Assembly: GCA_913778495.1 (NCBI GenBank)
Contig: CAJYVD010000018.1
Span: 45,122-109,121 of the forward strand
Direction: 5' to 3'
Source of the DNA: an uncultured Pantoea sp.
GTDB lineage: Bacteria > Pseudomonadota > Gammaproteobacteria > Enterobacterales > Enterobacteriaceae
DNA length: 64,000 bases
Positions 1-8,609 of this stretch are shown here, piece by piece (position 1 is the stretch's first letter; the number at the start of each line of letters is the position of its first letter). Both the position numbers and the translations under genes were made by a program. Under the pieces are notes generated by a model that was not told the origin of the DNA, ran no database searches, and was given only the letters and a program-made list of their open reading frames with translations.

Positions 1-2
1 AA

Positions 3-311
3 TTCACTCGCCGCCAAGAGCGATACGCTGCATCAGGAGTAGAGTGCTACTGGCTGGTTCGCAAAGAGACCTTTCTGACCCTAGGCAAAGCGACGTCTCG
101 CCTGCTTTTGAAGCGTGATTTCGGCAGTGTTTTCCCGTCTGGCGGCATCGGCACTGGCATGCTGCCTGAGCTTCCTGTGGCCATGCTAGACACAGAAGGT
201 GAGTTGCTTGTCCAATTTGGCGGTTTCAAGGCTGCAACGATCCCTCTGTGGCTGGGGGGCATCATTGATCGGGCCTTCAAGTATCGAGGGGGCTCTTGGA
301 ATCTTGGCTAA
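3..311 (+). CDS. C-terminal end of an unrecognised protein (gene begins before the window)
   Basis: The reading frame is open from base 3, the first codon of this frame, to a TAA at 309-311, so this is the last 102 codons of a longer gene. I do not recognise the family. The tail is rich in Gly and aromatic residues and ends in a hydrophobic stretch (TIPLWLGGIID) followed by a short basic part. It runs in the same direction as the SF1 helicase gene 341 bases downstream and is followed by a clear intrinsic terminator, so the two are probably separate transcripts. It may belong to the same accessory island, but this cannot be decided from the fragment. Confidence 0.55.
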   Translation, partial: FTRRQERYAASGVECYWLVRKETFLTLGKATSRLLLKRDFGSVFPSGGIGTGMLPELPVAMLDTEGELLVQFGGFKAATIPLWLGGIIDRAFKYRGGSWNLG

Positions 312-438
312 CTCAAGCATGCTGCAATGGTATTTTTAATGGTATTATTCTCTCGGTCTTTCATAAGTCGTTGATTTTAAATGATTTTTAATTGCTCTAG
401 ATAATAGAGTGGGAGTAACGCCTTTTTAGTTTGCCTCT

Positions 439-465
439 AAGCCCGCTTAATCGCGGGCTTTTTTT
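439..465 (+). terminator. Rho-independent terminator after the left-edge gene
   Basis: A perfect 8-bp stem (AAGCCCGC / GCGGGCTT) with a 6-base loop is followed by seven T residues. It would end the transcript of the truncated gene on its left. The rest of 312-652 (341 bases) is AT-rich and shows no further gene; it presumably also carries the promoter of the helicase gene. Confidence 0.8.
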
Positions 466-652
466 ATATCGATAAAAGCAGTAATGGGTAGCTGTGCAGA
501 CATAGAAAAATGCATTTCTTGCGGCTGAAACTGGCGAGAATCCAATAATGCTGCATGTAACGTTGATATAGTGTCGATAAATCACAAACTGCTGCTTATA
601 TACTTTTGCAAAAGCACAGGCGGACTTCGTATGCGTGAGGATAAAGGGATTT

Positions 653-3370
653 ATGGTTTCGATTCACATAGGTAACGTGGAGAAAACGGCGCAGATCAGC
701 GACTGGGTAATTTACTGGAGTGATAAATATGAAGCGTTGCAGTTAACCTGTTATTACCCGTCTAAAAAAACATTCACTCGCCCGCTAAGTGATTGTCGTG
801 TGAGTCCTTACCGAGAGCTGAATGAGGTGTTACTGACCAAGCCGGGCAGCAGCATTGTCACACCGGTTATGAAGGTTATGATCTACGACGAGCGCTATGC
901 CGTCGTTTATTATCCTGACGGTCGAAAACCTTACGTCTATAAGATGGAAGGTATTAGTTTTACCACGTCAACGGGTCTTAAAAAGACGAGGGTGTTTGAC
1001 TATTTTTTAGCGGTGGCAAGGGCGCGTCAGGCTTGTGCGAAGTCTAAGCTTGATGAAGATATTGCTGCGAACGTAGTGCGTCAACTTGAAAAACTTCCCG
1101 ACAGCGCAAGCACCGCATTGCAGGCTTATTGCAGCAAGCAAAATGGAACGTTGACGCGTGACCATGCTCTTATCTTTCCTTTCGGCCTGAATGAAAGTCA
1201 GCTGGCCGCGGTTGAGCAAGCTTTTCGCAAACAAATTAGTGTGATAGAGGGGCCGCCTGGCACTGGTAAGACTCAGACAATCCTGAATATTATTGCCAAT
1301 ATTTTATTGAGAAGTCAGACGGTCGCCGTGCTGTCTAACAATAATGCCGCCGTAGAAAACGTTTACGAAAAACTCGATAAATGTGGTTTAGGACATCTCA
1401 TTGCCAGACTGGGAAATACTGAAAATCGTACTGAATTTTTCGCGCAACTGCCGTCCTTGCCTCCAGGCGAACCGGAGCCCGCGCCGTCTATGGAAGCGAT
1501 TCAACACCATCTGAAAAATGTGAAGCAGTCTTTGCATGATTACAATCGTGCAGCGCAATTACAGGTTGAACTCAACGAGCTCAATATTGAACGTCGCTAT
1601 TTACAGCAGTGGCAGGATGAAAGCAATGTACAAACGAATATTTCATTGGAAAAATATGGGCTAACACCAGGCAAAACAACAGATTTAATGGCTTACCTGG
1701 CTTATTTGGGCGAAAAGCGCATCCGCCTGAAAGAGCGCATTGAGCTGTTATTTAAATTTGGCGTTTTTCGCACCAAACCTCTTACGCATGAAGGTGCCCG
1801 ATTGTCGGTATTCCATGCATTACAAATGCATTACTACGACAAGGCGATCGATAATAAAGAGGAGGAGTTGCAGGCCTGCCTGAAGCGACTTGAACGCGGT
1901 CATTTTGACTCGGAGCTGAAGCTGTTGACCCGTGCGTCCATGCTCTGTTTAAAGCAGCATCTGCACTCGCACATGCCATCATCAGGCTCATACGATGTCA
2001 AAACGTATCGTACTTCTCAGCTGTTTGATGCCTTCCTTAAACGGTTTCCAATTATAGGAAGCGGTACCCACTCGATTGTGAATTCAATCGCGCCCGGCGC
2101 CATTCTTGACTATGTTATTATTGATGAAGCCTCGCTGCAGGATATCGTGCCGGGTATTTTGCCGCTTGGGTGCGCCAAAAACCTGATTGTGGTGGGGGAT
2201 AATCATCAGTTGGCACACATCCCCGTGAAATTAGGTTTGGCTGCGCCTGAGCAAGCTTACGATTGCGAGCGATACAGTCTTCTTGATTCATGTATTAATG
2301 TATTCCAGACATCGCTACCTAAGACGCTGTTAAAAGAGCACTACCGTTGTCATCCCAAAATCATCCATTTTTGCAATCAGCAGTTCTATGATAATGCCCT
2401 CATTCCTATGACCGAGGACCATGGGGAAAAAGCCCTGCGTTTGATCGTGACGGCTAAAGGAAATCACACGCGTCAGAATACAAACTTGCGCGAGCTGGAT
2501 TCTCTGATTCACGTACTCGATGCAGCGCACGAACCCGTGATGGTCACTGATGAAAATCGCGGCTTTATTGCTCCGTTCCGAGCTCAAGTGATGCTTTCGG
2601 GCACCTATTTACCGGAGGATTTCGTCAAAGACACCGTTCACAAATTTCAGGGCAGGGAGTGCGATGAAATAGTCTTTTCAACCGTCCTCGACAAAAAGCG
2701 TTATAACCAAAACCTTGACCGGCTAAATTTTGTAGATGATCCGCGAATGATTAACGTGGCCGTTTCACGCGCTAAAAAGTGTTTTACTTTGGTCACAGGC
2801 GATGAAGTCTTTAGCAATAATAACGGCCATATCGCCGCCTTGATGCGCCATATTGAGTACTATGCAGAGGAAGAGCAGGTGGTACGTGCGCCGGTTGTGT
2901 CTGCTTTTGACCTTCTCTATCGAGAATATGACCAATCTCTTGCGCGTTTAAATACTCGCTTAAGGCCACAAGACTCGCGTTATAAATCCGAGCAAATTGT
3001 GGCTGCGTGCCTGCGTGAGGTTTTATCCGAGCGCGCGAGCAGGGATCTAATTTACCATGATCAAATAAAATTGGATCAATTGGTATCACCGAGTAATACG
3101 CTTTTAACAGATCGGGAGCGCAGCTTTATGGCGCGCGCAAGTTGCGACTTTGTGATCTATTACAAAATTGGTAAGACACCTGTGGGTGTTATTGAGGTTG
3201 ATGGCGGGTTCCACGAGCGTCCTGAGCAGGCAGCACGGGATGCATTAAAAGATAGTATTTTAGCTAAAAGTGGAATAATGATCCTGCGCTTGCGGACGGT
3301 TGAAAGTCGTGTTCAAGAACGGATTGCCGAGTTTATCGCTCAGTGGATAAATCCAGCGCGCAGTGAATAA
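653..3370 (+). CDS. SF1 (UPF1/DNA2-like) helicase fused to a C-terminal DUF2726 nuclease-like domain
   Basis: About 905 residues. Helicase motifs appear in order: Walker A GPPGTGKT at residues 200-207, Walker B VIIDEAS with D491/E492, a motif III-like GDNHQLAHIP, LKEHYRCHP (motif IV), VHKFQGRECDE (motif V) and NVAVSRAKK (motif VI, about 700-708). The last 130 residues match DUF2726, a restriction-endonuclease-like fold, with candidate acidic residues D832, E848 and D850 (CDFVIYY ... VIEVDGGFH ... RD). A GTG at 635 in the same frame is possible, but the ATG at 653 follows AAGGGA and GAGG sequences. The gene is visibly richer in A+T than the block to its right, which fits horizontal transfer. 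Helicase-nuclease proteins of this shape are common in antiviral defence; that role is inferred here. Confidence 0.85.
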   Translation: MVSIHIGNVEKTAQISDWVIYWSDKYEALQLTCYYPSKKTFTRPLSDCRVSPYRELNEVLLTKPGSSIVTPVMKVMIYDERYAVVYYPDGRKPYVYKMEGISFTTSTGLKKTRVFDYFLAVARARQACAKSKLDEDIAANVVRQLEKLPDSASTALQAYCSKQNGTLTRDHALIFPFGLNESQLAAVEQAFRKQISVIEGPPGTGKTQTILNIIANILLRSQTVAVLSNNNAAVENVYEKLDKCGLGHLIARLGNTENRTEFFAQLPSLPPGEPEPAPSMEAIQHHLKNVKQSLHDYNRAAQLQVELNELNIERRYLQQWQDESNVQTNISLEKYGLTPGKTTDLMAYLAYLGEKRIRLKERIELLFKFGVFRTKPLTHEGARLSVFHALQMHYYDKAIDNKEEELQACLKRLERGHFDSELKLLTRASMLCLKQHLHSHMPSSGSYDVKTYRTSQLFDAFLKRFPIIGSGTHSIVNSIAPGAILDYVIIDEASLQDIVPGILPLGCAKNLIVVGDNHQLAHIPVKLGLAAPEQAYDCERYSLLDSCINVFQTSLPKTLLKEHYRCHPKIIHFCNQQFYDNALIPMTEDHGEKALRLIVTAKGNHTRQNTNLRELDSLIHVLDAAHEPVMVTDENRGFIAPFRAQVMLSGTYLPEDFVKDTVHKFQGRECDEIVFSTVLDKKRYNQNLDRLNFVDDPRMINVAVSRAKKCFTLVTGDEVFSNNNGHIAALMRHIEYYAEEEQVVRAPVVSAFDLLYREYDQSLARLNTRLRPQDSRYKSEQIVAACLREVLSERASRDLIYHDQIKLDQLVSPSNTLLTDRERSFMARASCDFVIYYKIGKTPVGVIEVDGGFHERPEQAARDALKDSILAKSGIMILRLRTVESRVQERIAEFIAQWINPARSE

Positions 3371-3521
3371 GCCTTTGCGGAGAGAAGATGATTTATATCA
3401 ACTCAATAAGCTTCAGTAACGTCATCTTTATTAAGGCAACCATACACCGCATAGTGAGTAAATACAAACGTCCTCGTTTCGGTGCATGATGGTGCTCGTC
3501 TACCGCTTCCAGGATGAAATA

Positions 3522-4298
3522 ATGCTGCCATTTAAAGTGATATTACTCGCGTTTCTGTGCGCGGTGCTGCTGTCGTTGGCAGCCAGTTTGGCGCAGGCCA
3601 CGCGCAGCGAGGAGGGCCTCAGTCCGCGCGGCGGGTGGGCCAGCGCGCGGCGTGACTCGGCGGGGTTAGCGCCCGATCCCAGGCGTTATGTTAACGAGGC
3701 GATCGTGCAGGTTTACGCGGCGCCGACCTACGGCTGGAAAGGGGTGGTGGCGGTGCATCCGTGGATCATCTTTAAGCGTGCCGGTGAAACACGCTATACG
3801 CGCTACGAAGTGATCAGCTGGGGCAGCGGTGACAAAGTGCGGCGCAACGCCAATCTTGCGGATGGCTACTGGTACGGTGCTCGCCCGCGCGTGCTGGTGA
3901 CGCAGCGCGGTGACGCCGCCGCCGCCCTGATCCCACAGATTGAGGCGGCCATTCGCCGTTACCCGTGGCCGACCACGTACCGCGCGTGGCCGGGGCCTAA
4001 CAGCAATACGTTCCTCGCGCACATTGGGCGTGAGGTTCCAGCGCTCAAGCTGGATCTGCCCGCCAACGCGCTGGGCAAAGATTACCGTTCGCTGTGGCAT
4101 CCGCTAGGGTTGCCGCCGTCCGGGCGCGGAGTGCAGCTCTCACTGCTGGGCGTTTTAGGCCTAACGGTAGGCGCGGAAGAGGGCGTTGAGGTGAACGTAC
4201 TGGGCTTGAACCTGGGCGTGGATTTTACCCCGCTGCGCCTGCGGCTGCCTTTTATTGGCGGCATTGGGCGGGATAATGTGCAGCAAGATAATCCCTGA
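3522..4298 (+). CDS. DUF3750 family protein with N-terminal signal sequence
   Basis: About 258 residues. The frame extends 12 codons further up (3486), but the ATG at 3522 has AGGA seven bases before it and gives a typical signal sequence: a short basic start, a hydrophobic core (VILLAFLCAVLLSLAASL) and a small-residue site near ALA-like LAQA. The mature part contains the DUF3750 hallmarks as I remember them: a conserved WIIFK...RYEV segment, WGSG, and RAWPGPNSNTF, followed by a Gly/Leu-rich tail (LLGVLGLTVGAEEGVEVNVLGLNLGVDF). The motif YRAWPGPNSNTF suggests a permuted papain-like or transglutaminase-type fold, but the function is not known. It is a single gene facing the yodC-mgtE pair. Confidence 0.75.
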   Translation: MLPFKVILLAFLCAVLLSLAASLAQATRSEEGLSPRGGWASARRDSAGLAPDPRRYVNEAIVQVYAAPTYGWKGVVAVHPWIIFKRAGETRYTRYEVISWGSGDKVRRNANLADGYWYGARPRVLVTQRGDAAAALIPQIEAAIRRYPWPTTYRAWPGPNSNTFLAHIGREVPALKLDLPANALGKDYRSLWHPLGLPPSGRGVQLSLLGVLGLTVGAEEGVEVNVLGLNLGVDFTPLRLRLPFIGGIGRDNVQQDNP

Positions 4299-4302
4299 TC
4301 GC

Positions 4303-4338
4303 ACGCCGCCATGGCCGTTGAGAAGGCCATGGCGGCGT
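4303..4338. terminator. Long inverted repeat between convergent genes
   Basis: A perfect 14-bp inverted repeat (ACGCCGCCATGGCC and its complement) with an 8-base loop lies between the stop of the DUF3750 gene and the stop of the small YodC-like gene on the other strand. There is no T tract on either side, so it is at best a non-canonical bidirectional terminator or a transcript-end stabiliser. Confidence 0.5.
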
Positions 4339-4347
4339 CAGGGGAGA

Positions 4348-4527
4348 TCAGCAGACGCCGAAATCCCCGTCTTCGTGATAGAGGTTAACGCTGTCCGCGT
4401 TGACTTCAATCTCTTTTTTGACCGGATCGTCCACGCGGGCGCACCACAGCCTATCGCCCTCCACGCGCAGCACCTGCATCTTCGGGCCGCCGGTTTTGGC
4501 CTGGACGAAATCATTTACAGTAAACAT
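4348..4527 (-). CDS. Small YodC-like (DUF2158) protein
   Basis: A 59-residue protein. The minus strand reads AAGGAG, seven bases, then ATG, and the protein begins MFTVNDFVQAKTGGPKMQV and ends in GDFGVC before TGA. The N-terminal pattern (F-x-V-G/N-D-x-V-x-x-K-x-G-G-P-x-M) and the Trp-Cys pair in LWCARV are the DUF2158/YodC signature, a compact beta-barrel domain in which the Cys-bearing strand precedes a short charged loop. Function of the family is not established. It lies 60 bases downstream of mgtE on the same strand and could be co-transcribed with it, although its own strong ribosome binding site allows independent expression. Confidence 0.8.
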   Translation of the reverse strand: MFTVNDFVQAKTGGPKMQVLRVEGDRLWCARVDDPVKKEIEVNADSVNLYHEDGDFGVC

Positions 4528-4587
4528 GGTTGCTCTCCTTACGGTTAGTGATTATTCACGGGTACGGTGATCGTGCTCTGGTTGAGC

Positions 4588-6021
4588 TTAATGCGGCAGC
4601 AAAAAGATCGTGGCCAGACCGAGAAAAATAAAGAAGCCGCCGGTATCGGTGAGGGCGGTGATCAGCACGCTGGATCCCACCGCCGGATCGCGTTTCATTT
4701 TGGTCATCAACAGTGGAATCAGCACGCCCATCAGCGCGGCCAAGAGCAAATTCAGCAGCATAGCCAGCATCATCACGCCGCCAAGTTGCAGATTGTCATA
4801 CATCAGCCACGTCAGGGCGCCCATAATGCTGCCCCAGAACAAGCCGTTGATCAGCGCTACGCCGAGCTCACGCAAAATCAAAAACGAAAAATTACCCGGC
4901 TCAACTTGGTGCAACGCCAGCGCGCGCACGATCATCGTAATGGTCTGGTTGCCGGTATTCCCGCCGATGCCCGCTACGATCGGCATCAGCGTCGCCAGCG
5001 CCACCAGCTGGGAAATCGTCGCTTCAAAAAGTCCAATTACGCGCGAGGCAATAAACGCCGTGCAGAGGTTGATCGCCAGCCACGTCCAGCGCTTGCGCAC
5101 CGCTTTGCGCACCGGCGCAAACACGTCCTCTTCCTGACTAATACCGCCCATTTTACGGATATTGCTCTCGTTCTCTTCGTTCACCAGATCAATCACATCT
5201 TCCACGGTGAGGCGACCCATCAGCTTGCCTTTGGCATCGATAACCGCGGCGGAGATCAGGTTGTAGCGCTCAAACGCGCTGGCCGCATCCTCCGCTTTAT
5301 CGTTGAGCTGGAACGTGGTGGGATGCGCGTTCATCACGTTCGCCACCTGCGTATCCGGCTGATTCAGGAGAATATCGGTCAGCGCCAGCTCGCCTAGCAG
5401 CTGATTGTGCTCATTGGTAATGAACAGCTTATCCGTGCCGGCGGGCATGCTTTTTCGCTTGCGCAGGAAGCGCTGCACCGTTTCCAGCGTGACGTCTGCC
5501 CGCACCGTGAGAATGTTGAAATCCATCACCCGGCCCACGCGGTCGCGGTCGAGTTCAATCACATCCAGCAGGCTTGCGCGCAGGTCCGGCTCCAGCGTGG
5601 TCAACAGACGTCCGGTCAGGTCACGCGGCAGATAGCGGGCAAGGTAGACCTGGTCGTCGATATCCAGCGGCTCAATGGCGCGCAGGATATCCCGATCGCT
5701 CATCTCCTCGGTCAGGCTGTCCCACACCGTTTCAGACGCTTCCACCAGCACGCGTCCGCGCCGTTCAGTAGGTACCAGACGCCACAGCGCCTGGCGCTCC
5801 TCCTCCGGCAACGCTTCGAGAATATCGGCAAGGTCAGCCGCGTGCAGCGGCGCGATGGCCTGTTCAAGCTGGTGCCGCCAGCCGGTTATCTCGCGCAGCT
5901 CGGCGGCATTAAGATCCACGGATTTGTCCAACAGGACATCCACAAGATCGTCTTTACTGAGCAGCAGATGAAGAATGGATTGGCGGGTTTCTAAGAGTTT
6001 TTGTGCGTGCGAAGCAGACAT
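4588..6021 (-). CDS. mgtE: Magnesium transporter MgtE
   Basis: A 477-residue inner-membrane Mg2+ channel. In order: a cytoplasmic MgtE N domain of short helical repeats (about 1-135), a pair of CBS domains (about 136-280; MDFNILTVRAD and VMNAHPTTFQL open them) and five transmembrane helices (about 285-477). The pore signature PIVAGIGGNTGNQ is intact, as is the GSSVLITALTDTGGFF segment lining the pore. In the family, the N and CBS domains bind Mg2+ and close the channel when cytosolic Mg2+ is high. E. coli K-12 lacks mgtE and uses MgtA/CorA. A hairpin overlaps the ribosome binding site (see the repeat at 6030-6055). Confidence 0.95.
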   Translation of the reverse strand: MSASHAQKLLETRQSILHLLLSKDDLVDVLLDKSVDLNAAELREITGWRHQLEQAIAPLHAADLADILEALPEEERQALWRLVPTERRGRVLVEASETVWDSLTEEMSDRDILRAIEPLDIDDQVYLARYLPRDLTGRLLTTLEPDLRASLLDVIELDRDRVGRVMDFNILTVRADVTLETVQRFLRKRKSMPAGTDKLFITNEHNQLLGELALTDILLNQPDTQVANVMNAHPTTFQLNDKAEDAASAFERYNLISAAVIDAKGKLMGRLTVEDVIDLVNEENESNIRKMGGISQEEDVFAPVRKAVRKRWTWLAINLCTAFIASRVIGLFEATISQLVALATLMPIVAGIGGNTGNQTITMIVRALALHQVEPGNFSFLILRELGVALINGLFWGSIMGALTWLMYDNLQLGGVMMLAMLLNLLLAALMGVLIPLLMTKMKRDPAVGSSVLITALTDTGGFFIFLGLATIFLLPH

Positions 6022-6029
6022 AACGCGTC

Positions 6030-6055
6030 CTTTGTGTCTGTAAAGTCACACAAAG
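6030..6055 (-). promoter_or_regulatory. Hairpin overlapping the mgtE ribosome binding site
   Basis: On the mgtE strand an 8-bp perfect stem (CTTTGTGT / ACACAAAG, 10-base loop) ends with the AAAG that begins the AAAGGA ribosome binding site, eight bases before the ATG. If it folds in the mRNA it would partly hide the site. It could equally be a protein-binding palindrome. No Mg2+ riboswitch is recognised. Confidence 0.45.
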
Positions 6056-6114
6056 TGTAGCGCGTTGAGCGAAATCAGGGCGTTATGCTGGCGAGAGCGT
6101 GCGTCAAATAGCCG

Positions 6115-6297
6115 TTAGCGGGCACCGGGCGGCGCGGTAACCGATTCAGACGCGGTTTTATTTTGCTGGTGATGCTCGATAGCACCGGGGATGATAAAGA
6201 TCAGTCTGCCCGCCAGAATAAGAAAACTGATGAATAAAACAATGCGGGTCATGTTACTGGTTTTGTGACGTCTTCGTGCAGGTATGGCGCTGTTCAC
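6115..6297 (-). CDS. yfgG: YfgG family small membrane protein
   Basis: A 60-residue protein with a GTG start, preceded by AGGAA nine bases upstream. A basic N-terminus (ARRRHKTSNMTR) leads into one hydrophobic segment (IVLFISFLILAGRLIFII), then a short hydrophilic tail with HHQQ. The MTRIVL-ISF pattern and the HHQ after the helix match E. coli YfgG as I remember it, and E. coli yfgG sits in the same ppk-ppx neighbourhood. It is predicted to be a single-pass inner-membrane protein. YfgG has been linked to nickel and cobalt stress in E. coli; that role is not evident from this sequence. Confidence 0.7.
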   Translation of the reverse strand: MNSAIPARRRHKTSNMTRIVLFISFLILAGRLIFIIPGAIEHHQQNKTASESVTAPPGAR

Positions 6298-6423
6298 GCG
6301 AGGTGTTCCTGTGATTACCCAAATGGGCGGGAGTAATATTTAGTCACAGTTCGATTTTAAGGTCAATCGCTGTGTGAAAAATAAACAAATTGCCGGCGGG
6401 CTATTATGCCGATAGCTACAGCA

Positions 6424-6444
6424 GAGGGACGCGGTGCGTCCCTC
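6424..6444 (-). terminator. Hairpin downstream of tehB
   Basis: A perfect 9-bp stem (GAGGGACGC / GCGTCCCTC) with a 3-base loop begins nine bases after the tehB stop codon on the minus strand. No T run follows, so termination there may be weak or may need Rho. Confidence 0.5.
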
Positions 6445-6453
6445 GGTGCGTGA

Positions 6454-7056
6454 TCAGTAGCTGGCTTTTTGCGCCAGCAGCGTGGCGAAACGGTATTTCA
6501 GGCGCTGGCCGTTTTCATCGCGCCGATGCAACTCGCCCACCTCTTCGTTGTATTTCACAATGTGCCAGTTGCGATAATAGTGGCTCAGCTCTCCGGATTT
6601 GAACGTAAACGGAAAGTTTTGCGTATTGGGATAATCGTCGGTGCTCATCGCCGAGACAATCAGGTTATAACCGTATTTGCGGGTGCTCGCCTGCATATCG
6701 GCGATCAGCTGCGGAATGGCCTGTGGCTGCAAAAACATCATCACCACAGTGGAAAACACAAACTCATAGCTGCCGTTGAAACGCACCTGGTTGAGGTCGC
6801 AGCGCTCCGTGTGCAGGCCCTGGAGCTGCTCTTGCTGAATGATGGCGTTCAGCGAAGCCAGGCTGGCGGGATTATCGTCCCAGCCGGTGACGGTAAAACC
6901 GTGCTGGTTCAGAAACAGGCTGTTGCGCCCGCGGCCGCAGCCGAGATCCAGCGCGTTGCCCGGCGTGAGCTTGGGCAGCGCCGCCACCACTTCGGAGTGG
7001 GGCGGCGTCAGGCCGTATTTTTCGGCGAAATAGGTATCAGGACGTGAAGTGCTCAT
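6454..7056 (-). CDS. tehB: Tellurite methyltransferase TehB
   Basis: A 200-residue cytoplasmic SAM-dependent methyltransferase that in E. coli methylates tellurite and selenite. The SAM-binding motif I (ALDLGCGRGRNSLFL, about residues 36-50) is intact, followed by the acidic residue after beta-2 (GWDDNPAS) and motif II (CDLNQVRF). FSTVVMMFL and the C-terminal VGELHRRDENG...RFATLLAQK match E. coli TehB. An in-frame GTG lies five codons upstream, but the ATG at 7056 starts at the position expected from the family. The gene begins 24 bases after the ppx stop, so it is probably the last gene of a ppk-ppx-tehB operon. The usual partner tehA is not here. Confidence 0.88.
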   Translation of the reverse strand: MSTSRPDTYFAEKYGLTPPHSEVVAALPKLTPGNALDLGCGRGRNSLFLNQHGFTVTGWDDNPASLASLNAIIQQEQLQGLHTERCDLNQVRFNGSYEFVFSTVVMMFLQPQAIPQLIADMQASTRKYGYNLIVSAMSTDDYPNTQNFPFTFKSGELSHYYRNWHIVKYNEEVGELHRRDENGQRLKYRFATLLAQKASY

Positions 7057-7080
7057 GGTGAACGGGCCCACAGGCCCGAA

Positions 7081-8604
7081 TTACTCCTCTTTCAGCGTGA
7101 GTTTCCAGCCGCTGACATCGTTCCAGTAAGTTTGCTCGCGCTCGAAGTCTAACTGCACCAGCGTATTCTGGCTGAAGTAGCCCTGCGGGAAGGTTAATGT
7201 CCAGTTGCCTTCGTCGGTGGTCAGCGTGAGCGAATCGGGACGCGTAGTGGCCTGTCGCTGGTTATTTAACAGCGTGCTTAAGCGCAGTAAAAACACCATC
7301 GGCAGAAACTGTTTCTTTTTAAACAGGGTGAAACGCGGCATTTCGTCCGCTTTCACCGCCTTACGGTGGTAGCGTACCAGCGTCGCCAGCAGCATTTGCT
7401 GATCCTGATTAAAGCCCGGCAGGTTAGAGTTTTGCAGGATATAGGCCGAGTGGCGCTGCATACCGCTGTGGTTGATGGTCAAGCCCACTTCGTGCAACAG
7501 CGCCGCCCACTTTAGCAGTGCCGCCAGCTGCGGGTTCGCCAGCTTGGGATTCTGCGCCTCCCACTGCTGATAAAGCTGCTCGGTGGTCTCCAGCACGCGG
7601 CGCGCCTGATCGCTATCAATCGCGTAATGATTGGCCAAACTTTGCGCGGTGCGGCTGCGAATATCCTGATGGCGGAAGCGGCCTTCCATCTCATACAGCA
7701 CACCTTCACGCAGCGCGCCGTCAGAGAGGCGCAGCTCGCGCAGCGCCAGCGCATCAAACACACCGCACAAGATCGCCAGACCGGGCACGAACACCGCCTT
7801 GCGCTCTTCCGAGAGGCCAGGCAGGCTCAGCGCATTGAACGATTTATGCTTGAGCACCTCGCTTACCAGCATATCGAGCGAATCGGGCGTGATGAGCTTC
7901 TCTTTCTCGCCCATCGCCAGGAGTACTTCACAGGCCGCCTTGATGGAGCCGGACGCGCCCAGCGCATACTGCCAGCCGTGCAGGCGATACTGCCACGCCA
8001 TGGTCTCCAGCTTTTGTGCCGCAGAGAGGCGCGCGCGGCGGAAATATTCCGGGGTGATCTCGCCTTTCGGGAAGTAAAGATTCGCAAAGCTCACGCAACC
8101 CATGCGGCGACTTTCCACCAGCTGAGGCTCAAAATCTTCGCCAATCACCAACTCGGTTGAGCCACCGCCGATGTCGATCACCAGCTTGCGGCCTTTTTCT
8201 GGCTGCGTATGCTCTACGCCCATGAAAATCAGACGCGCTTCTTCATTGCCTGAAATCACTTCGATCGGATAGGGAATCACCTCTGCGGCTCGCTGCAGAA
8301 AGGTTTCCGCGTTAGTGGCGATGCGCAGCGTGTGGGTGCCCACAATGGTGACATTGGCCGGGCTAAACCCTTGCAGACGTTCAGCAAACAGCGCCAGACA
8401 GCTCAAGCCGCGCTCGATGGCGTCCTCACTCAGGCGATTTTGCGCATCCAGACCGTCGGCCAGATGCACGCGCTGCTTCAGGCGACCCAGCACCTGTAAC
8501 GCGCCATCCACCACACGGGCAATCACCATATGGAAGCTGTTAGAGCCGAGGTCAATCGCAGCAAATTCCTGCGGTTTCGGCGTGTTTTTATGAGAGATTG
8601 GCAT
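7081..8604 (-). CDS. ppx: Exopolyphosphatase Ppx
   Basis: A 507-residue enzyme releasing phosphate from the ends of long polyphosphate; it also removes the 5'-gamma phosphate of pppGpp. The ASKHA-type phosphate loops are present: [17 protein letters not shown] near residue 15 and [15 protein letters not shown] near 143, with the catalytic Glu expected in [10 protein letters not shown]. The C-terminal half carries the HD-like part ([21 protein letters not shown]). Length and sequence follow E. coli Ppx, apart from the last few residues. It starts five bases after the ppk stop, so the two enzymes of opposite action are co-transcribed, as in E. coli. Confidence 0.97.
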   Translation of the reverse strand: MPISHKNTPKPQEFAAIDLGSNSFHMVIARVVDGALQVLGRLKQRVHLADGLDAQNRLSEDAIERGLSCLALFAERLQGFSPANVTIVGTHTLRIATNAETFLQRAAEVIPYPIEVISGNEEARLIFMGVEHTQPEKGRKLVIDIGGGSTELVIGEDFEPQLVESRRMGCVSFANLYFPKGEITPEYFRRARLSAAQKLETMAWQYRLHGWQYALGASGSIKAACEVLLAMGEKEKLITPDSLDMLVSEVLKHKSFNALSLPGLSEERKAVFVPGLAILCGVFDALALRELRLSDGALREGVLYEMEGRFRHQDIRSRTAQSLANHYAIDSDQARRVLETTEQLYQQWEAQNPKLANPQLAALLKWAALLHEVGLTINHSGMQRHSAYILQNSNLPGFNQDQQMLLATLVRYHRKAVKADEMPRFTLFKKKQFLPMVFLLRLSTLLNNQRQATTRPDSLTLTTDEGNWTLTFPQGYFSQNTLVQLDFEREQTYWNDVSGWKLTLKEE

Positions 8605-8609
8605 AGGCG

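Noticed and set aside
4567-5397. Long plus-strand open frame opposite mgtE
   Set aside because: It is antisense to a complete mgtE, rich in His, Gln and Arg, and has no family pattern; it comes from codon bias.
6028-6057. CRP-like site before mgtE
   Set aside because: TGTG and TCACA are present but the spacing is wrong for CRP; described as a hairpin instead.
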